Of a stretch of 64,000 bases of DNA, positions 1-11,916 are shown piece after piece. The stretch spans positions 42,631,124 to 42,695,123 of the forward strand of contig CM039512.1 of assembly GCA_022432975.1 (NCBI GenBank), given 5' to 3'. The notes under the pieces were generated by a model. It saw only the letters and a program-made list of their open reading frames with translations, ran no database searches and was not told the DNA's origin. The translations under genes and the position numbers were made by a program. Source of the stretch: Begonia masoniana (Eukaryota > Streptophyta > Magnoliopsida > Cucurbitales > Begoniaceae). How positions within the stretch are numbered: the first letter of the stretch is position 1; every line of letters starts with the position of its first letter.

Positions 1-1002
1 TCGCTGATCTCTGCCCTGTTGATTTCTACTTGGCTGATTTCGATCCAATAACGGGCAATTCATAACATAATGGCCAACTTCTCCGCACCTGAAACAGCTG
101 TTGGTGCCAAACCGACACTCACCAAAATGTTCTTTTTGGGATTTAGGGCAAATAGGCTTCTGGGCAGCCCCTTGAACTTGCTTCCCTTTGCCCTGATCGT
201 TTCCTCCTTCATGAGGCCTTTTGACGCCTCGTTGTTGTTGTTGTCCTCTGGGTTGCCAACCCCTGTTTCGTACCTGAGGCTGGATCTCCCGAAAGAAGCC
301 CTTAGCAGGCTCTCTCGGCTTAACACAAGTCAATTCAGCAGCTTCGAACTCCAGGGCTCTCGCTGCAATTTCCTCATAGGGCACGTCTAGAATACCAGAC
401 ACTATAATGTTCTTTCGGATCTCCCTGTTCAGTCCATCCATAAATTGTTGCACCTTTTCTTCATTATCACTTACTAGGCGCGGTGCAAACTTAGATAAAG
501 CTTCAAACTTTCTGATATACTTTGCCACCGTACCAATCTGTTTCAATTGTGTAAATTCAGCTCTCTTTGCCGCCCTCACTGTACGGCTGAAATACTTCTC
601 AAAGAACACGGTTTTAAACCGTTCCTATCTCATCAGAGCCACGTCCGTCGTAGCCTTAACAAAATCCCACCAAGATCGGGCATCCAATGCCAAGTGGAAT
701 GTGACGCACTCTACCTTCTCGGCATTGTCCACCTTGGCATACGCCAACATATCCTCCATTTTTCGAACCCACTCCTCAGCAATAGAGGGGTTTGTAGATT
801 GCCCGTCGAATATCGGAGGCCTTAGCTTTTGGAATCTCTCCATGCTTTGACCATTAGGGACGACTATTGCTTGAGCCCTCCGATTCTCCCGAACCAAGTC
901 CGCAATTTGTTGGGCTTGTCGATCCATATGTTGGGATTGACGATCGAGTAAGTCTGTTAGCCTGTCCATGGCATCGTCTCGGGCGTCCCTACCTCGAACC
1001 AT
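1..1002 (-). pseudogene. Ty3/gypsy gag polyprotein, partial, one in-frame stop
   Basis: Gag is the structural protein that packages retrotransposon RNA. The frame opens with an ATG at 1002-1000 (MVRGRDARDDAMDRL). The retrotransposon-gag core is recognisable (AEEWVRKMEDML, RSWWDFVK). A TAG at 625-627 interrupts it directly after DVALMR, exactly where a Trp is usual in the WxxF motif. The same frame then stays open to the window edge and includes a CCHC zinc knuckle at 55-96 (CFRCGEVGHYVMNC), so this single stop is the only break visible. It fits one G-to-A transition, as expected from decay of methylated cytosines. A shorter open frame at 60-326 is a shadow in another phase. Confidence 0.85.
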
Positions 1003-1150
1003 TTTCTATAAACTCTTATAAAAGTTAAACAAATAATCCTAAGAAATCGAATTTAAATAAAGCAGTTAAACGTACTTACAGTTGATGAAGGATGTCCGTG
1101 TAGTGGCCGAGCAGTCGTGCAGTCTACAGAACCGTGTTTAAAACCCGGGG

Positions 1151-1162
1151 GCTCTGATACCA
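1151..1162 (-). other. Primer-binding site (initiator tRNA-Met)
   Basis: The minus strand reads TGGTATCAGAGC, complementary to the 3' end of plant initiator tRNA-Met. It lies 4 bases inside the LTR boundary at 1167. This fixes the element's direction and separates the LTR from the gag leader (1003-1166). Confidence 0.9.
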
Positions 1163-1166
1163 TAAC

Positions 1167-3541
1167 TGTAACGACCCTTAAACTATTCCTCAAAATCCCC
1201 GATAAATTTAAAATTTATTTTATACCTAAGTAGTTCTTATAACGTTAAGCGGAATTAGAATCATTAAAATCATTTGGAAAATAATTGGAAGGCTTTTGAA
1301 CAGAATGTTTTAAATTCTCAAATCAATTTAAAACAAACAATTAAATGACAATTAAACCATCGGCCATTTGAGTCAAAAGAGCACCGAAGCAGGGGAGGGG
1401 CAAAAGGGGCAATTCAGCCCAAAAAAACACAGGCGACCGAACGCCTGAAGATGTGCGATCGGGCGCCCCTCACACAGCCGCCCGAACGCTCATCTTCGAG
1501 CGTTCGGTCGGTTCATGTTCTGTTTCCAGAACGTGAAATCCGACCCTCAAACCGATCGTACGCCTCTCTACCCGCGTACGATCGCCAAACTCTCTGGAAA
1601 ACCCGAGAGTTCTGCGACCAATCACCTTTCCTTCCGCGACCAGTCGCTTCCCTCCTTTTCTTTCCTTCCTTCTTCTTTCCCTTCACGCCCTGCACACCAT
1701 TTACACACACAACACAACACATTCATCTTTTTTCTCATTCCTCCATCACACACTTTTACCTTTCACAAAACACACTTCTACACAATAATACTATCTCTCA
1801 CATACTTTGCCCGCACTATCAATCACTCGTTCACCGACTCAAAACACATTTAAAATATAACCAATTTCATAAAAACGAACCGCGTGGTTCAGTTTAAAAG
1901 TTTAACATATCCTCCTATTTTTTAAATCACTAAAACATTTCAAAATACTTTCAATTTTCCAAAAACACTTTCTATTAACTATCCAGATCCAAACATCCTA
2001 TAATGTTCTAACAACTTCAATCCAAAATAACCCAAAATACCTATGTACGTCCCCACGGGTCAAAATCACGCCCCGACTGCCAGCGCACTCCCACGGGCCT
2101 CCGTCCTCAACATGCTCATACATCAGGCGGAGGGACGTCTTCCTCACCTGTCTCAATGTCACCTACACCATAGAATTAACACGTGAGCTAGGGGCTCAGT
2201 AAATCTAAGTGAATGCACGTGAATGTTATGCTATGCATGTACAGTTCAAAACCATGCGTCCTACCTTTTCGCTAAGCATTTCATATACGTCACCGGGGCT
2301 TCTCTCTCATTAGATAGGAGCGGCACATCCGGCGATTGGATAGCCCCTCTTATCTAACCGTGGGGAAGACATGCTTCATCCGACAGCCATGTCTGAACCA
2401 CCGCCACCGACGTGATCGTCATTACGTTCATTACCTTTTCGTTATCATTTTCCTTTTCATGAAAATATGCATAGAAACTCATTTTCAAGCCGTTTGAAAA
2501 CTATGATGCGTGAACAAATATCATGCTATGAACGAGACAAAAACAAGTAGAAACGTACAATAAAAACTAACAATTAACAACCTAATAAAACATAATCCTA
2601 ACTACCCGTTCTAAACTACCCAAACACAACATATCTCCAACTTCCTCGATTGACTCAATTCATACGGTGTAGGCCAAGACGGCCAAACAAGTCACAGAGA
2701 CTTACCTCTCGTCGTTGCATACCGAGCTCCGTCCACGAGCGTTCGTTCACCTATACATTTCACAATATACGCGTTAAACCGAGTCTAAATCACCAAACTC
2801 CAAAAATTGCTAACTCCTAATTAAAGAAAAATCTCCTAAACTCTATTTTAGTTCGTTGAGGCATTTCGTCGAGCAATTTGCACTCGACATTTCAAAAACT
2901 CCATTAATGGAGGTTTTTAAGCTCCCACTTAACCTAATCTCAAATACACCTCAACAAACCGACAAACTAAGCTCCGATAATCATCAATACGTCCATTAGA
3001 TGCATAACTAAGCTCAACCTATCAATTGCAAACATCGATTTACGTTTCCGACGAAAACCCTAACGAACCCTAATTGTTTTAAACCCTAGAAATTGCTATT
3101 TAACGTTCCAAAAGCGTAGAGCCTTACCTAGAGAGCGAAGACGGAAGAGAAACGTGAAGGCTCGAGTCGCCGGAGGACAAGCTTCGACCACGGAGAAGAT
3201 AATCGCCGGAGGAGAGGAGAAGAGTCGCGCCAAAGGAGGGAGAGAAAGTGGAAATAACGTGGGGAGGAAGAGAAAAATGAGGGAGTTTGATTTTAATTAT
3301 AATTTTGGTTTTGCAATTTACCAAATTGCCCTTCTACTTAATTTCAATTTCTTCTTCCAATTGACTCGTTATTTAACTAACGATCCTATTTTCCAAAATT
3401 CTCATATTTCACCATAAATTCCAATTTATTATTACGGCTTCGTTAAAACTTTCCGTTCGAAAAACGGACTTAATTCGACGTATTTACAAAAATACCGTTT
3501 ATATCGGAATAAAAATAAATCCCGTAAGGCCGGGTGTTACA
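1167..3541 (-). repeat. 5' LTR of the left-edge Ty3/gypsy element
   Basis: A 2375 bp LTR bounded by TGTAACACCC (minus-strand start at 3541) and GGGTCGTTACA (minus-strand end at 1167). It contains GC-richer patches near 1400-1620 and 2050-2400 and an AT-rich centre. There is no convincing gene in it. Near 2170-2100 on the minus strand a splice-acceptor-like GTAG is followed by a short acidic reading frame. Confidence 0.85.
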
Positions 3542-3939
3542 ATAACAAAGGAATTCGAGTATCCAAGATCAAATCTGAAATTGACAAAAACCCTAACTTT
3601 TAACTCGAAAACGAAGTTTAAAAACAACTTACCCACGACGCTTCACAAAACTTGAAAATTGAAGTGATACGATCACAATCTTAGCGTCGGAAGTCCTCTG
3701 TTCCATGCTTGGATCTCTCCCTCTCTCCTTCCCCTTGCTCATAGCACCAACAAGGAAGGAAAAAAATAAGATTATAAAAATAAAAAAAAATTGAAAATAA
3801 ATTTATTTATTTATTATATAAAATGTAATATAATATATCATATATATTTAATAAATCATCAAATCTCGACTTATGGACAATCTAAAATATCTCAAACTCT
3901 AAACAAAATTTACCTGCAACAATTTGATTTACTTAACAA
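3542..3939. other. Intergenic sequence, no gene seen
   Basis: This is AT-rich sequence with a pyrimidine-rich patch near 3715-3745 and A-runs near 3760-3800. On the minus strand a short ATG-led frame at about 3704 runs into a GTAAGT. It may be an exon relic or the far part of the dispersed repeat that follows. I see no supported gene. Confidence 0.5.
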
Positions 3940-4330
3940 AAAATGGCCAGGTGCCGCAGCGCCAAGGAAAAGCACTACAACGTTATGGGACAACTACACA
4001 ACTACTTCAAAAGTGAAGCGTTGTAGCTAGAAATGTGTGGCGCACACGCCAATAATGGTGTCACGACATGTGTCACACGTAGAGGCACTCACGAAGAACA
4101 TTGTGGCTTAGCCTTGATTTTCTCTGATTGGAGTTTTGGATAAACTCTTATTCTCCCACTAATTTTTTTGAAAATTGATTTAAAAACCTACACCAATTCC
4201 ACGATAACACAGATTTGACCCATATACCACAATTTCAACTAAAGATTTCGAGTTTTTGGTTTTGAAATCAGATTTAAATAAAAATATGAAAAACTAAACG
4301 AAAACTTGAGATTTGACTTAGAAATTACAT
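3940..4330 (+). repeat. Dispersed repeat, copy A
   Basis: It aligns by eye, in the same direction, with 6868-7260. Shared blocks include GCGCCAAGGAAAAGCA, CCAATAATGGTG and CACGAAGAACATTGTGGCTT. It has a short stem (3975-3982 with 4019-4026). The family is unknown to me; neither terminal inverted repeats nor a coding region could be found, so its true ends are uncertain. Confidence 0.6.
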
Positions 4331-4723
4331 ATCCTAGAAGATCATTGATAGAACTCTAAGATCATTGATAGATTCCAAATATTGGAGGGTGGCTTATCTC
4401 TACTTAACTGGGCTCCAAGTATATGCTTTACTGGGTAGAATAAATGGGTTATCAACCCACTCTTAGTACCAAAATGGGCCTATGATGGTGAGTTGGCTTC
4501 CTCTCTTTTTTATTTGTTTTATGAGTGAGTTGCCTTAAGATTTTACATATTTAACCATTTGACCAAAAATTTATACGTGTACAAACGGTGCAAAACTACG
4601 AAAATTTAAGTAAACACGAATCAAATTTATTTTGAAAAATACAAAAAATTTACACGAAAATTTATTAGTATAATATCGGTGGATTTTATTATATATGGCC
4701 CCAACACGTAAAAAAAAACTTCT
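4331..4723. other. 3' flank of PUP copy 1
   Basis: This is AT-rich sequence downstream of the PUP stop codon. The part from about 4540 to 4700 resembles 24420-24600, which adjoins the PUP fragment at 24227, so it belongs to the duplicated PUP unit. Confidence 0.5.
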
Positions 4724-5887
4724 TCAAATGTTCTTTTCAGTGTCTTCTTCCACCCTGGATTTCCCTGAGTTCCACGCTGAAGATTCTCGTGCAGCTTCAT
4801 CGGAAGCTTGAGCAGCCATGATATTTTGAGCAACAATGGCCGACTGGCCAAGATCATCAAGGTAATGCTGATATCCATAAGAAACAAAGCCCCACACAGA
4901 CAACACCAAAGCCATGGCCTTAATCCCATCCATTTTATCATGAAAGAAAATGACAGCCAAAACAGGAACAACAGGCAAACCCATCGCACTAATAGCGTTA
5001 GAAAACAGTGCAGAAACTTCGAAAACCAAACCCACAATCCCCAGATTAAAACCCTGCCAAGAAACTGCAGTCCCGACCAAATTCATCACGTAAAGAACTC
5101 TCCCAAGTTCAAATCCATCCATTTCTTTGTCCAAATTCCTCCACTCTCCACTCCCAAAAAGTCCCACCATAATAAACAATGTAGCAACAAGAGACTGGTA
5201 CACAATCATATCAACCACGGCTTTAAAACTCTCAGTCTTCAGCACCCTTTTGAAAACAAACTGCGTCAGCGACAAAACTAGCCCATACCCAGCTGATGCA
5301 GCAATGGTGCAGACAAACCCAATAGCATATTTCGTTTTAGACACATCAATGGTAGAGCTGTCTGAATCTGTTTGAAAAACAAGAAGGATGGATGCCGCAG
5401 TGAGTAGAACAAGGGAGTTTATGATGAAAGGAGTGAATTTCTGAGAATTCAAGAGGAAAGAGAAGACGGCATTGAAAGCCAACTGAGAAGAACTGATCAG
5501 AGAATAGGTTGAAACAGGAAGATAGTTAAGCCCTACGGAGTACAAATAACAGTCTCCGGCAAAAAGAAGACCGAGACCGGAGTAAATGAAAACAAGAAGG
5601 GAAATGGGAGATGGGTTTTGGTGGGCATTCTGTGGGGAGAGAGATTCTCTGTATGGAGAGAGAAAGTAGTAAGAGGGGAGAAGAAGAGGGAAACCCACGA
5701 CCTGAACTAGGGTTCCCAACCAGTTGCTCTCGCCACCTTTATCGAAGTATTGTCTTCCCAACAGAGTAGCTGTAGCTTGGCCTGCGATCACGAGAACTGC
5801 ATAAACGGCTACTCTTATCCACTTCATGTATTTCGTTTTCTTCCCAAAGATTGAAATGGTTTCATTAATTTCTCCTTTTGCGTTCAT
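4724..5887 (-). CDS. PUP: Purine permease (PUP family), copy 1
   Basis: A complete 387-residue, single-exon gene. PUPs are plasma-membrane H+-coupled importers of adenine, cytokinins and related heterocycles in the drug/metabolite transporter superfamily. The start (MNAKGEINETISIF) precedes KWIRVAVYAVLVIAGQ, the first membrane segment. About ten hydrophobic segments follow, with family hallmarks such as YSGLGLLFAGDCYLYSVGL, STYSLISSSQLAFNAVFSF and the C-terminal HDKMDGIKAMALVLSVWGF. The tail beyond YQHYLDDLGQ is hydrophilic and acidic. Length is normal for the family. It is a close paralogue of 24834-26003, and the two share upstream sequence as well, so this is a tandem duplicate. No stop or frameshift is seen. 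Substrate cannot be read from sequence. Confidence 0.93.
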   Translation of the reverse strand: MNAKGEINETISIFGKKTKYMKWIRVAVYAVLVIAGQATATLLGRQYFDKGGESNWLGTLVQVVGFPLLLPSYYFLSPYRESLSPQNAHQNPSPISLLVFIYSGLGLLFAGDCYLYSVGLNYLPVSTYSLISSSQLAFNAVFSFLLNSQKFTPFIINSLVLLTAASILLVFQTDSDSSTIDVSKTKYAIGFVCTIAASAGYGLVLSLTQFVFKRVLKTESFKAVVDMIVYQSLVATLFIMVGLFGSGEWRNLDKEMDGFELGRVLYVMNLVGTAVSWQGFNLGIVGLVFEVSALFSNAISAMGLPVVPVLAVIFFHDKMDGIKAMALVLSVWGFVSYGYQHYLDDLGQSAIVAQNIMAAQASDEAARESSAWNSGKSRVEEDTEKNI

Positions 5888-6012
5888 CTTTCTGGATTCT
5901 GGATTGCAGAAAACACAAACCAGATGAATTTATCAGTCTAAACCCACATAAATGAAATCTCATCATAATTTTATTATAAGATATAGGGACATGATATATG
6001 TTAATTAGTTTA

Positions 6013-6475
6013 AGTGAAAAAAAAAAAAAAAAAAAAACTTTGAAAAGTAATAAAACAAATCTTTTATATTCATTAACAAAAACAAACCTTATATGATCCT
6101 ACGTTTTCCGCTATTAAATCCATGCTCGGTCGACCACATTTTAACGGCGGACGACCAACTCGAGATTGCTCGTTCCCTAGTGCAGGCAACTGCACGGTAG
6201 TCGAGGTCGCCCAATCCCCAATGCATTTTGCATCAATTTTCAAATGCAGGCGAATACATTTTAACTGTGGCCAACCGCATGAAGTTGAGGTCGCCCGTTC
6301 TGGAGCGTTGTTTGCCCCTATTTCAATTGCGAGTAACCGCATTTGAACCGCGGACAATTGTAAAGGATTAAATTGGTGACGAATGATAGTTTAATATTTA
6401 TTTTGTTAATAAATATAATGTAAGTTTTGTTTTGTCACTTCCTCTATTGTTCAGGGTTTTTATTGATAATTATTC
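6013..6475. mobile_element. MITE-like insertion upstream of PUP copy 1
   Basis: The upstream regions of PUP copies 1 and 2 align except for this block of about 463 bp. It is flanked by the direct repeat TTAGTTTA (6005-6012 and 6476-6483), an 8 bp duplication typical of hAT elements. Imperfect AT-rich inverted arms are visible (about 6043-6090 against 6395-6446). The interior (6115-6360) is GC-richer, with two imperfect copies of an ACATTTTAAC-containing module. It has no coding capacity. Confidence 0.6.
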
Positions 6476-6867
6476 TTAGTTTAATAAATTTTTATAAACT
6501 TGATCAACTAATAAAATCAGCTCAATTAACAAGAGCGTAAAGTATCTCTATATTTTCTCACTATTATTTACTCGATAAGTTTTTAACTACTTTAACTATA
6601 TATTAGTTACTTTCACCACAAAACTATACATTAAATTTCTTATTTTACTTAATTTCCTACTTTATTATATTAATTTTTTTATTTATATTAATTATTTCCT
6701 ACTCAATTGTTGCTTTAACTTCAATTGTTTTCTTAAATAAATGTTTCTTTAATTTATTATTTGTTCATCTCGATTGTAAACATTTTTGAGTTCTTTACTT
6801 TTTCCATTTCAACTTCAAAAGAAATATTTAAATCGGCATCGAAGCTACAATTCTCACCTAAAAATAG

Positions 6868-7260
6868 TAAGTGTTGCAGCGCCAAGGAAAAGCATTGCGG
6901 CGTTGTGGCGCAATTTCACCGCAACTTGAAAAGTGCAACGCCGCAACTAGGCATGCGTAGCACAAGCCAATAATGGTGCCACGACACATGTGAGACCCAT
7001 AGAGGCGCTCACGAAGAACATTGTGGCTTAGCCTGGGTTTTCTCCAATGTGAGTTTTGGGAAAACTTTGATTCTCTCTCGTATTCTCCCAAAAATTGTTT
7101 TCAAACCAACACCAACATAAAACAGATCCAACCCATATGGGACAATTTCAACCAACGAAATCTCAACAAAAACACAAAAAATGGAACGAAAATTGACGAG
7201 ATTCGGGTTAGAAGTTACATATTGTCGAAGGTTGATGTTAGAACTCCAAGAATCAGACGT
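6868..7260 (+). repeat. Dispersed repeat, copy B
   Basis: Same family and direction as 3940-4330. It contains an 11 bp perfect stem (6895-6905 with 6936-6946). It is followed by a pyrimidine-rich tract (7290-7350) and an A-run at 7397-7411. The two copies bracket PUP copy 1. Family unknown. Confidence 0.6.
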
Positions 7261-8104
7261 CACGAACTCGACAACGACGCCAAGATCGCTTGGAAATCCC
7301 TCTCTCCGCCCTTTCGTCTCTCTTTCTCCCTCTCTGGCTCTTTCTCTTTCCCTCTCTGAAGGCACAAAAAGCGGAGGAAATCCCTCCCATTTATAAAAAA
7401 AAAAAAAAAATTATTTAAAGTTTTTATTATTTTATTTAGTATATAATTTTACATGATATACTAAATAAAATTTTAAATTATGATTTGCTAAAATTATAAC
7501 TCTTTTCCAAACTCCATGAGATAACATCACTAGTTTAGATTTTCAATCATCCGTTAACTTCCAATTTTTAACAATTTAACCACTTGAGTCAATTGGAATT
7601 GATTCGATTCGGTTCGGAATCGATTTGGTTCAGAATCGATTAAGAGTGGAATCGATTCGGTTTTTTTGATTCGGTTATAGGACGAATCGGAACCAAAACT
7701 GTCGGTTTGGTTTGAAGAATGACAACACCAAGCATCTAAATATTCATCAAAACATCTGTCTTGGTGGCATATATTCCCTGCTTCCTTTCTCCTTCATACA
7801 GTGTGCACAAGGTTGTCACTACAAACAAAACCAATTAATTGATTATGGTCACACACAAAGCAATTGACTTGAAGAAATACAGTAGCCCCCTTATTCAGCC
7901 ATACACTTTAAGTCCATATATAAAATAAAAATTTGCAAATAAATTAACTAGTATTAATCAAACAACACCAATAATCATACCTATTAAATTAATCTTTATT
8001 TACTTCCTTTACACTACTATTCAAATCTACAAAACAATTGTTAACAATTAGAATAAATGAACTACTATTAATTATTAAATAGTGCAAAATATAAATGAAT
8101 ACAC
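7261..8104. other. Intergenic sequence with degenerate repeats
   Basis: AT-rich. At 7595-7715 there is a run of degenerate GATTCGGTTCGG-type motifs, a pattern often seen near the ends of hAT elements, and this may be the terminal region of the hAT relic beginning at 8105. No terminal inverted repeat or gene could be defined. Confidence 0.4.
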
Positions 8105-8423
8105 ATTTTTCATAGTCCTTGACTTCGTCTAATACTTCGTAAATATCTATACGTTTAGTTGAATCACGAATTCAACTTTGAGTGCAAATGAGACATTCTA
8201 TCTTCTTTGGAGATAAATAACTCTGAAAGGCATCTAACACTCAACCGCTACAACTGAATGCCAACTTTGATGCAACCGTGGAAATAGGAATGTCAATCAC
8301 ATCTCTTGTTATTTTACTCAAAGTTAGGTATTTTGAAGTGTGCATTCCCCACCAAATTAATATGTTCACATCGTCAGAAAAACTTGCGAGTTTTTCTGAC
8401 AAATAATTTTCGTTCTCACTCCC
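8105..8423 (-). pseudogene. hAT transposase relic, C-terminal part
   Basis: The minus-strand translation contains DVNILIWWGMHTSKYLTL and ITRDVIDIPISTVASK. This is the hAT C-terminal dimerisation domain of the RICESLEEPER/zf-BED type. It is followed, past stops, by relics of the LSPKKIE..ICTQ and LDEVKDYEK tail. The rest of the same transposase lies at 22387-23760. The gap is exactly the LTR element 8424-22386, whose CTCCC target duplication flanks both pieces. The gene was already degenerate: stops are present in both pieces. Confidence 0.85.
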
Positions 8424-9646
8424 TGACATGCCAAGGAGGCCCAATACAAGATCTCTAACTAAGTCCCAAAATTTACTTAGCCTTTTTATTAATGAGTTTA
8501 TTTTTCCTTCTCTTGCAGGAGTTGATCTTATTGGAGACCTCACTTGGAGTACTTGGATGGACTCAACATTTGGCTCAAAGGGAATTTGTCTTCCCGGCCC
8601 ATGAATTATTATAATTTTTGTTTTGAACTTTTAATGCATTAGATTGAGTGGTTAAGATTAGATGAATGATGGGTTGAAGAATCGGTCAACAAAAGAGGAA
8701 GAAAGTTATCAACAAAGTGTGGATTTGCTTCTTCAACAAGATGGACCCAAAAGAAGACTTGGCCCAAAGGAGAGTCCAAATTAAGGTATGAATTTTGCAG
8801 GTACATCAAGTAGTGGTCACAAGGATGGATGACATGGCCATTTAGTACCATTGATAAAGAAAAACAAGGAAAGCACTTCAACCCTTGGATGAAGCACATG
8901 GATTACAATCTTGTTCCTCTATCTTGGTCTTTATCAACGGCTCCAATCCTTTCTTCCATTGCCAAACCCTAATCATCCACCATAGGTTTCTCTATTTAAG
9001 GCATTGCATTGGTGATTGTAGGAACTTTTTGTCATTTTATGAAATTTCTATTTACCTAACCCACGTGTTAATAGACCTACGGGTATCCTCGGTTTTCTAA
9101 TCGAGTGGAGAAGCCCTCCATTGTTCCCCTAGCCCTCAGGTTGCTAGGTGAACTCTTATCTTTTCCCTCACCTTTCTCTCTTGAGAGTTCAAGGTTCGAG
9201 GATGAAAACCTAGGCCTAACGGTGGTTGTTTTCCTACGGGAAAACATGCACCCGTGAGCCAAACGTTAGATAGCTCTCGGGTCCGCCAAAAGTATTTCTA
9301 TTTCCTTTACATTTTATGCATTTCTTCTCTTGTCACTTCGGCCATCTTCACACACATTCACCCTTTTAATTTTTGTTGCATTTTCCATCTTCATCTTCAT
9401 CACTTTCTCCACGGTTTTTGCACACTACTTCACATTATTTTTGCTCCATTTCCTTCTCAATTTTATGCATTTCTTCTCTCCTCATTCTCGGCCATTACAC
9501 ACACTAATCACTCTTACATTTCGGTTACCTTACATTTACATTTTTTTTATGCATTTTCTCCACGGTTTTGAGCTATACACATTCACCCGAGCACTTTGCA
9601 TATTTGTGGGTTTTGCACGGTTCCTTTTCTAAGGCCCACCGTGTCA
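8424..9646 (+). repeat. 5' LTR of the middle (nested) element
   Basis: 1223 bp, starting TGACATGCCAAGG and ending CCACCGTGTCA. It matches 13238-14500 along its length, with scattered differences and a deletion of about 46 bp near 8632. It includes a pyrimidine-rich region at 9300-9560. Confidence 0.9.
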
Positions 9647-10681
9647 AGTGGTATCAGAGCACAAGGTGCTTCCCAAGAGCGTTTTTGATGCATTTGACTC
9701 AAACATTGCACAATATTTGATGAGTCAAAAACTTAGCACAAAAACTGGGTTAGCCGCTCACTTTAATGCTTTCTTCAGTTCTGTTTTGTACCGATTTTTA
9801 GCTATGTTTAACTTAATATTTGCAGCTTGATTTCTTGTCATTTGATAGCCTAAAACACTAAGGAAAAATTGGATTTAGTTGTTGCAATATTAAACTTGTG
9901 AATCGGCCAAGGTGAGCACCAAACTTTACATCATTTTAGCTTCGGTTTTTAGTGTTTATGCATCTCGGTTTTCAGCTTCAATATGTTGAGTTTGAACCTA
10001 TGTCTTGCATCTAGAAATATCATGTGAATCATCCATTATATGCTAGCATCTTAGGACAAGAATCGGTTTACAAATTGATAACCAAATTGATGTTAAAATC
10101 GGCCATATAGTAGACAAAAAAAAAATTCTACTCTTTATAACCAAAAATTCAGCATGTTAATCTTGAAGAAATTTTGTGTTTTAATATTAAATCTTGTTGT
10201 TTTTTAGTTATAAAATTTGTATTGAGATTATATTGAGTGAATCTTGCTTAAAGTTGTGGAATTTGTTTAAATTTGGTTGGATTTGTGGTAATAGAAAGTA
10301 TATTGCAAAACTGTTTTTTCAAGGAGTTTGCTAAGTGTTTGTCAAAATTCCTAAGCTAATTTTTATGACTTCAAGTTTAAATGGCTAAGTGTTGAGCATG
10401 TTCCCCATTAATTTTTGTCTTAGTTAGGAATCATTCCTAAGTTCTTAAAACTTACCTAAGGCACTAATTAGATAATCACAATTACTCATCTTAGCTAAAG
10501 CACCTAAAAAGATTTAAAATTTGGAATGACCAAACTTAAAAACTTGACATAATTATTTGCGTAACGCTTAGTAATAACAAATAGGAGCGGCTTCTCACGT
10601 GACCTACCACATAATAAAGAACCTAACCGAACTAGGGAAACACCTCTTCCCGAGCACACACGCCAAGAGGGCGAGTCAAAC
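9647..10681 (+). other. Primer-binding site and long leader of the middle element
   Basis: TGGTATCAGAGC at 9649-9660 is the initiator tRNA-Met primer-binding site, two bases after the LTR. The rest, to 10681, is an AT-rich untranslated leader with no supported reading frame. Confidence 0.8.
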
Positions 10682-11859
10682 ATGCAGGGTGGCATGCATG
10701 GTCAACTCAATGCCTTAACGAGATTTGTTAGCACCCTCACACAACAACTCAAGGACGCATCCCTTGAAGTGGCACAACTTAGAGAGCACATGAGAAACAA
10801 TTCCCATAGAGAATCCAATGAAAGGGACCCCTCCCAAGAAACCTCCTCAAAGAATAGACCTAAACATCCTAGACGTAGAATCCCTGACCAACCCTAGAGG
10901 GTGTTGAGTGGGCCGAACCCCAAAGAAGAAGGCCCCGATATTATGATGAATCGGAAGACGAAAATTGGGATGTAGATGATGAAGAGTAATATCGCAACGT
11001 TAAGATCATCATTCTCTCATTCAATGGAACGTGTGACGGTCATACCTTTTTGGATTTGGTAGATAAGGTTGAACGAGTTTTTGATTGTTATGATTACTCT
11101 GAAAGAGTAAAAATCTAACTTACCTCACTGGAACTCATGGGCCACGCAGCACTATGGTGGTCTAACCTTAGAGCCCAACGAATGAGATCCATAGGATACC
11201 CTGTCTCCACATGGAATTCCATGAAAGAACTCATGCACAAGAGGTTTGTTCCTCGACACTACAAGCATAAACTTTTCCATCAACTCCACAACCTAAGACA
11301 AAATAGCCTCACAGTTGATGAATACCTCACTGAGTTTGAAACACTCAACATGCATTGTGCTATTGAAGAGCCCGAGGAACAACTCATCGCGAGATTCATT
11401 TGTGGATTGAATGGTGATATTGGTGACGCGGTTGAGATACAACAATTAGAGGCCATGAACTTGGTCGTTCAATTAGCACTCACGGTGGAAAGACAATTAA
11501 CGAGAAAGAAAAAGACCAATTTCCCTAGCAAATTTCCACCTAGAAATTTAGATCACGACAAACCAAAGCCTACTTGGAAAAATGACGACAAAAGGCCATT
11601 TAACCGTAACTGGCCACCGAAAGGACCAAATACTACTAACAAGCCCCCACTAGTGAACGAAACCCCAGCAAATCAATCTAGCAGACGAAGAGCCCGTGAT
11701 GCACAATGTTACAAATGTTTAGGAAAAGAACATTATGCCAATGAATGCTCTAACCGTCATATAATGGTAATCAAGGAATCGACTGGTGAATGGAAAAGTA
11801 AGAATGACGAGAGAAAGTACAATAAGGATGAAGAAGAGATAGTAGAGGAGAGTGATTAA
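10682..11859 (+). pseudogene. Decayed gag of the middle element
   Basis: The N-terminal part (10682-10897) is coiled-coil-like, with LTQQLKDASLEVAQLREHM. It ends at a stop, and the frame shifts near 10910. Further stops occur near 10987 and 11117. The gag core resumes at 11137 (GHAALWWSNLRAQRM, KRFVPRHYKHKLFHQLHNL) and ends with a CCHC knuckle at 11707-11748 (CYKCLGKEHYANEC). The core resembles chromovirus gag. The frame stops at 11857-11859, but the same phase continues into the protease reading frame after one more stop near 11911. Confidence 0.85.
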
Positions 11860-11916
11860 GAAGCCGAAGATTGTACGGCTCAAGAAGGACCTCTACTACT
11901 GTTCATAAGATGAGCC

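Larger units (their letters stand above)
1..3541 (-). mobile_element. Ty3/gypsy LTR retrotransposon, 5' part, runs off left edge
   Basis: The element reads right to left. Its 5' LTR is 1167-3541, a primer-binding site complementary to initiator tRNA-Met lies at 1151-1162, and gag fills 1-1002. Protease, polymerase and the 3' LTR must lie left of the window. The LTR starts TGTAACACCC and ends GGGTCGTTACA when read on the minus strand, which is the TG...CA form expected. The candidate outer target duplication is ATAAC (3542-3546), which cannot be checked without the other end. Confidence 0.85.

Noticed and set aside
9254..9632. Open frames rich in Phe, His and Leu near 9.3-9.6 kb
   Set aside because: They lie in the pyrimidine-rich part of an LTR and recur in its partner at 14.2 kb; composition explains them.
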